A DNA stretch of 44,381 nucleotides, taken from assembly GCF_000174355.1 (NCBI RefSeq), contig NZ_ACIS01000013.1, forward strand, positions 38,250 to 82,630. The letters run 5' to 3'. Every line of letters starts with the position of its first letter. Position 1 is the stretch's first letter. This stretch comes from Pseudogulbenkiania ferrooxidans 2002 (GTDB lineage: Bacteria; Pseudomonadota; Gammaproteobacteria; Burkholderiales; Chromobacteriaceae). Position numbers and translations under genes: made by a program. The notes under the pieces were generated by a model. It did no database searches, was not told the origin of the DNA, and worked only from the letters and a program-made list of their open reading frames with translations. Shown one piece after another: positions 41,301 to 44,381 of the stretch.

Positions 41301-42356
41301 ATGTCCAACTGGGTTGCCCAAGCTGTCCGCCAGATCGAGGCGGACTTCCATCGTTCCAGCGATACCCATCTGATTCCGCTGGCCATTCCGGCCCTGCCGC
41401 AGATCCAGCTGTATTTCAAGGACGAGTCCACGCATCCCAGCGGCAGCCTGAAGCATCGCCTGGCCCGCTCGCTGTTCCTGTACGGGCTGTGCAACGGCTG
41501 GATTCGCCAGGGCACGCCGATCATCGAGGCCTCGAGCGGCAGCACGGCGGTCTCCGAAGCCTACTTTGCCCGTCTGCTCGGCCTGCCGTTCATCGCCGTC
41601 ATGCCCAAGGGCACCTCGGCCGAGAAGGTCAAGGCGATCGAATTCTACGGCGGACGCTGTCATCTGGTGGACGATCCGGCCACCATTTACGACGAATCGC
41701 GCCGCCTGGCCCATGAGCTTGACGGCCATTACATGGACCAGTTCACCTACGCCGAGCGCGCCACCGACTGGCGCAGCAACAACAACATCGCCGAAACCAT
41801 CTTCCAGCAGATGGCGCTGGAACCCCATCCGGTCCCGACATGGATCGTCTGCGGTGCCGGTACTGGCGGCACCTCGGCCACCTTCGGCCGTTACGTGCGC
41901 TATCAGAAGCTGGCTACCCAGCTGTGCGTGGTCGATCCGGAAAATTCGGTGTTCTACGACAGTTATCAGAGCGGCAACCGTGACTGCCGCTGCGAGGGCG
42001 GTTCCGGCGTCGAGGGCATCGGCCGCCCGCGCGTCGAGCCATCGTTCATCCCGACGGTGATCGACCGCATGATCCGCGTGCCCAACGTCGCCAGCTACGC
42101 CGCCATCCATTTCCTGCAGGAAGTCCTTGGCCGCCGCTGCGGCGGTTCCACCGGGACCAATTTCTTCGGCGTGTGCGAGCTGGTGACACAGATGGTGGCC
42201 GAAGGGCGCAGCGGCTCGGTGGTGACGCTGATCTGCGACGACGGCAACCGCTACCTCAACAGTTATTACGACAACGCATGGCTCGCCGCGGGCGGTTTCG
42301 ACATCGCGCCGTGGCTGACGCGCTATCGGCGCTTCTTCGAGACGGGGCGCTGGTGA
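41301..42356 (+). CDS. PLP-dependent cysteine synthase-family enzyme (cysteine desulfhydrase-like)
   Basis: This 351-residue fold type II PLP enzyme has the PLP lysine in HPSGSLKHRLA (about 46-56), the substrate loop SSGSTAVSEA (about 70-79), and the glycine-rich phosphate loop GAGTGGTSATFGRY (about 187-200). The length and the LKHR/EGIGRPRVEPSF segments resemble the Cds1-type cysteine desulfhydrase group rather than CysK/CysM. It would release sulfide from cysteine, or make cysteine. The ATG at 41301 is preferred; an ATG at 41280 adds seven residues and has no ribosome site. Confidence 0.85.
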   Translation: MSNWVAQAVRQIEADFHRSSDTHLIPLAIPALPQIQLYFKDESTHPSGSLKHRLARSLFLYGLCNGWIRQGTPIIEASSGSTAVSEAYFARLLGLPFIAVMPKGTSAEKVKAIEFYGGRCHLVDDPATIYDESRRLAHELDGHYMDQFTYAERATDWRSNNNIAETIFQQMALEPHPVPTWIVCGAGTGGTSATFGRYVRYQKLATQLCVVDPENSVFYDSYQSGNRDCRCEGGSGVEGIGRPRVEPSFIPTVIDRMIRVPNVASYAAIHFLQEVLGRRCGGSTGTNFFGVCELVTQMVAEGRSGSVVTLICDDGNRYLNSYYDNAWLAAGGFDIAPWLTRYRRFFETGRW

Positions 42357-42388
42357 GGATTGGGAGTAAAGAGCAGATGGAGGGCAAG

Positions 42389-42398
42389 GTTGGCCGAA
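42389..42398 (+). repeat. DUS-like motif copy
   Basis: Exact GTTGGCCGAA with AAG before it, in the 121-bp gap between the cysteine synthase-like gene and the VanZ-like gene. Confidence 0.6.
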
Positions 42399-42477
42399 GT
42401 CCGGCTGGCCGCAGGCAAATGACGAGCGATAATGACGTTATGCATGAACAGACTCGGTTGAGCGAACGGGGCGTCTC

Positions 42478-43587
42478 ATGTTGACACCCATACGCCATGG
42501 CGTGCCGCAGCGGGCCTATATCGCCCGCTATCTGGCCCTGCTGCTGTTCGTCGTGATCGTGTTCGCCAGCTTGTACCCGTTCACCGGCTGGAGCTACAGC
42601 GGCCGCCCTCTGCTCGAGTTCCTGTTTTATCCGTTGCCGTACTACTTCCGCCTGTTCGACAACCTCGCCAACCTGGTGGTCTACATTCCCTACGGGTTTG
42701 GACTGGCGCTATCGTTCCGACCCCGCTGGCTGGGCTGGGTCACGGCGCTGCTGTTGTCGGTGCTGACCAGCTTCACGATGGAGTTCATCCAGCAGTTCCT
42801 GCCGGAGCGCGTCGCCTCCAATCTGGACATGCTCTACAACGTCGCGGGTGCCTTCATTGGCGCCACGCTGGCGGTCAGCCCGCTGTTTCGCCACGCCTGG
42901 CACCATGTCTGGCGCTGGCGTCAGCGCTATTTTGTCGCCAATGAACCCGCCGACTACGCGCTGGCCTTGATGGCGCTCTGGTTCCTCACCCAGCTCAATC
43001 CCTCCATCCCGCTGTTCGGCGTCGTGGTCATGCCGCTGGGCCTGCCGCAGCCCTTCATCTCACCGATCGACAACCCGGCACTGTTCCTTTTCCTGCTCGA
43101 AGCCGGCGGAGCCATGCTGCACCTGACCGCCACACTGCTGTTCGTCACCAGCTTCCTCAGCAAGCGGCGCTATATCGCCCGCAGCGTCACCACCGTCGTC
43201 GTGCTGGCCGTCTTCCTCAAGATGCTGGCTGCCGGGATGCTGCTCAAACCGTTTGCGTTCTTCGAATGGATCAACAGCAACGTGCTGGCGGGCCTGGGGG
43301 CCGGGTTCCTGCTGGTGTGGCTGCTCACCCGCTTCGGCCGGGGGGTACAGCTGGTCGTGGCGCTGCTGGCGCTGCTGGCGACGCAAGTGATCTCCGCTCT
43401 TTGGCCGCTGTCCGCCAACGAACTCGACATGCTCACGCTGTTTCGCTGGGGCTACGGCCACCTTGCCAATATGAACGCGCTGGTGGAGTTCCTGTCGCGG
43501 CTCTGGCCGCTGGCGGCGGCACTCTGCCTGATCGGCGCCCTCTGGAACGTGCGGCACATGCCGTCACTGCAGGCCAAGCCGAAGTAA
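42478..43587 (+). CDS. VanZ-family membrane protein
   Basis: This 369-residue polytopic protein has about nine hydrophobic segments. The N-terminal half (about 15-145) has the VanZ-like pattern, with NLANLVVYIPYGFGLAL and TMEFIQQFLPERVASNLDMLYNVAGAFIG. The C-terminal half adds further membrane helices, making it about twice the size of a single VanZ domain. VanZ proteins alter sensitivity to teicoplanin in Gram-positives; the role in Gram-negatives is unknown. Its 3' end overlaps the convergent HAD gene by 24 bp. Confidence 0.82.
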   Translation: MLTPIRHGVPQRAYIARYLALLLFVVIVFASLYPFTGWSYSGRPLLEFLFYPLPYYFRLFDNLANLVVYIPYGFGLALSFRPRWLGWVTALLLSVLTSFTMEFIQQFLPERVASNLDMLYNVAGAFIGATLAVSPLFRHAWHHVWRWRQRYFVANEPADYALALMALWFLTQLNPSIPLFGVVVMPLGLPQPFISPIDNPALFLFLLEAGGAMLHLTATLLFVTSFLSKRRYIARSVTTVVVLAVFLKMLAAGMLLKPFAFFEWINSNVLAGLGAGFLLVWLLTRFGRGVQLVVALLALLATQVISALWPLSANELDMLTLFRWGYGHLANMNALVEFLSRLWPLAAALCLIGALWNVRHMPSLQAKPK

Positions 43588-44196
43588 CTCCCCCAACTGG
43601 CGGACGTGCACATCGACATAGGATGGCCGACGCGCGCTAGGGCTGATCCACACCGTGCGCATCCCCAGGCGCTTGGCCGCCTTCAGATTGGCCAACGAAT
43701 CTTCCACCATGATGCATCGGGCCGGGTCCAGACCTTCGCGCTGCAGCACGGTACGGAACGACCGAGGATGTGGCTTGGGCTGCAGATCCAACCGCTCCAC
43801 GCCATAGACGCTGGCGAAGTGCCGCCTGATCCGCATCCTCCTCAGCACACCCTCAACATAATGCTGTGGTCCGTTGGACAGCAAGATCTTGCGGCCGGGC
43901 AAGCGGCGTAGCAGTGCTGCCGTCTGGGCCTGCCAGACCAGCAACGTTTCCAGTTCGCTCATAGGGTGGGTGTCGCGCAGAAAGGTCTGCGGCGCGATGC
44001 CATGATGTTGCTCCAGGCCTTTCAGCGTCGCACCGTATTGTCGCCAGTAACGTTGTCGCAGCTCCGTCGCGCTGTCTTCACTCATGCCCAGGTGGCGCAT
44101 GATGAATTCGGTCATGCAACGATTGATATGTGGAAACACCGCTGCCGAGGCGTGGTGCAAGGTGTCGTCCAGATCGAAAATCCAGGTGGGCTTCAA
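43564..44196 (-). CDS. HAD-family pyrimidine 5'-nucleotidase
   Basis: This 210-residue haloacid dehalogenase-like phosphatase has motif I WIFDLDDTLHH (nucleophile Asp8), motif II LLSNGP (about 104-109), a conserved Lys in LQPKPHPRSF (about 138-147), and motif IV CIMVEDSLANLKAAK (about 160-174). This matches the pyrimidine 5'-nucleotidase (SDT1-like) subgroup. It likely dephosphorylates UMP/CMP or damaged nucleotides. The start at 44196 matches the family N terminus. The 185 bp upstream to the window edge hold no gene I can support. Confidence 0.9.
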   Translation of the reverse strand: MKPTWIFDLDDTLHHASAAVFPHINRCMTEFIMRHLGMSEDSATELRQRYWRQYGATLKGLEQHHGIAPQTFLRDTHPMSELETLLVWQAQTAALLRRLPGRKILLSNGPQHYVEGVLRRMRIRRHFASVYGVERLDLQPKPHPRSFRTVLQREGLDPARCIMVEDSLANLKAAKRLGMRTVWISPSARRPSYVDVHVRQLGELLRLGLQ

Positions 44197-44381
44197 GGTG
44201 TTATTCCGTCTCGGAGTAGATTCTGATTAGGAATTATGGACTGATTCGCCGTTTTATCGGGTCAACGGTGCCGTTTCTGCAGGCTCGTTTCGTCAGTATG
44301 GCTAATGCCATGAGTGAAAAGCGCAAACTTTTTCCCAAGTAACTTCCTTGAAAAACAGGTGGTTGGGATTGTAGTGCCGGA

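Overview
This GC-rich window looks like the chromosome of a betaproteobacterium, most likely from the order Neisseriales (Chromobacterium/Pseudogulbenkiania/Vogesella-like). That placement is inference from gene content: ttcA, ubiD, ompW, yggL, GGDEF genes and a pgl/wbp-type sugar locus. No database search was run.

Region 1 (about 836-14351) is a complete-looking filamentous (inovirus) prophage. It sits in the 3' end of a tRNA-Met gene and is bounded by a 48-bp direct repeat of that tRNA end. Read on the minus strand the core runs: regulator, ssDNA-binding protein, 84-aa protein, HUH replication initiator, small membrane protein, major coat protein, terminator, two tiny membrane proteins, pIII-like adsorption protein, pVI-like protein, Zot/pI assembly ATPase, secretin (pIV), then a hairpin-rich intergenic region. 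This is close to the M13 order. A plus-strand repressor-like gene and a tyrosine integrase form the lysogeny module. AT-richer cargo lies at both ends: a RloA/RloB-type ATPase-nuclease pair on the left and a Cys-rich CoiA-like protein on the right. The element brings its own tRNA terminator and displaces the host's to the far side.

Region 2 (14352-18518) is host housekeeping: tRNA-Met with a near-perfect promoter, an NDUFAF7-type methyltransferase, a pteridine reductase-like SDR, TtcA and a spermidine synthase-like protein.

Region 3 (18530-34990) is a surface-glycan locus. It begins with the wbpB/wbpD/wbpE set for a 2,3-diamino-glucuronic acid nucleotide sugar. Next come a flippase, an acyltransferase, another DegT aminotransferase, three GT4 glycosyltransferases, a membrane protein and an acyltransferase-3 protein. 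It ends with a pgl-like trio (aminotransferase, initiating phosphoglycosyltransferase, 4,6-dehydratase). Many genes are coupled by ATGA overlaps. An AlaX-like gene and a lower-GC orphan interrupt it. No Wzy polymerase, ligase or oligosaccharyltransferase is in view.

Region 4 (35031-44381) holds a cold-shock/DUF1294 protein, a membrane diguanylate cyclase, a Tas-like aldo-keto reductase, YggL, UbiD, OmpW, a cysteine synthase-family enzyme, a VanZ-family membrane protein and a HAD phosphatase.

The most surprising genome-scale signal is a 10-mer, GTTGGCCGAA, with extended consensus AA(C/G)GTTGGCCGAAGCC. I count 11 exact copies between 15.4 and 42.4 kb, against about 0.1 expected by composition. 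None is in the prophage. Two pairs form perfect inverted repeats. This is the pattern expected of a DNA uptake sequence-like element.
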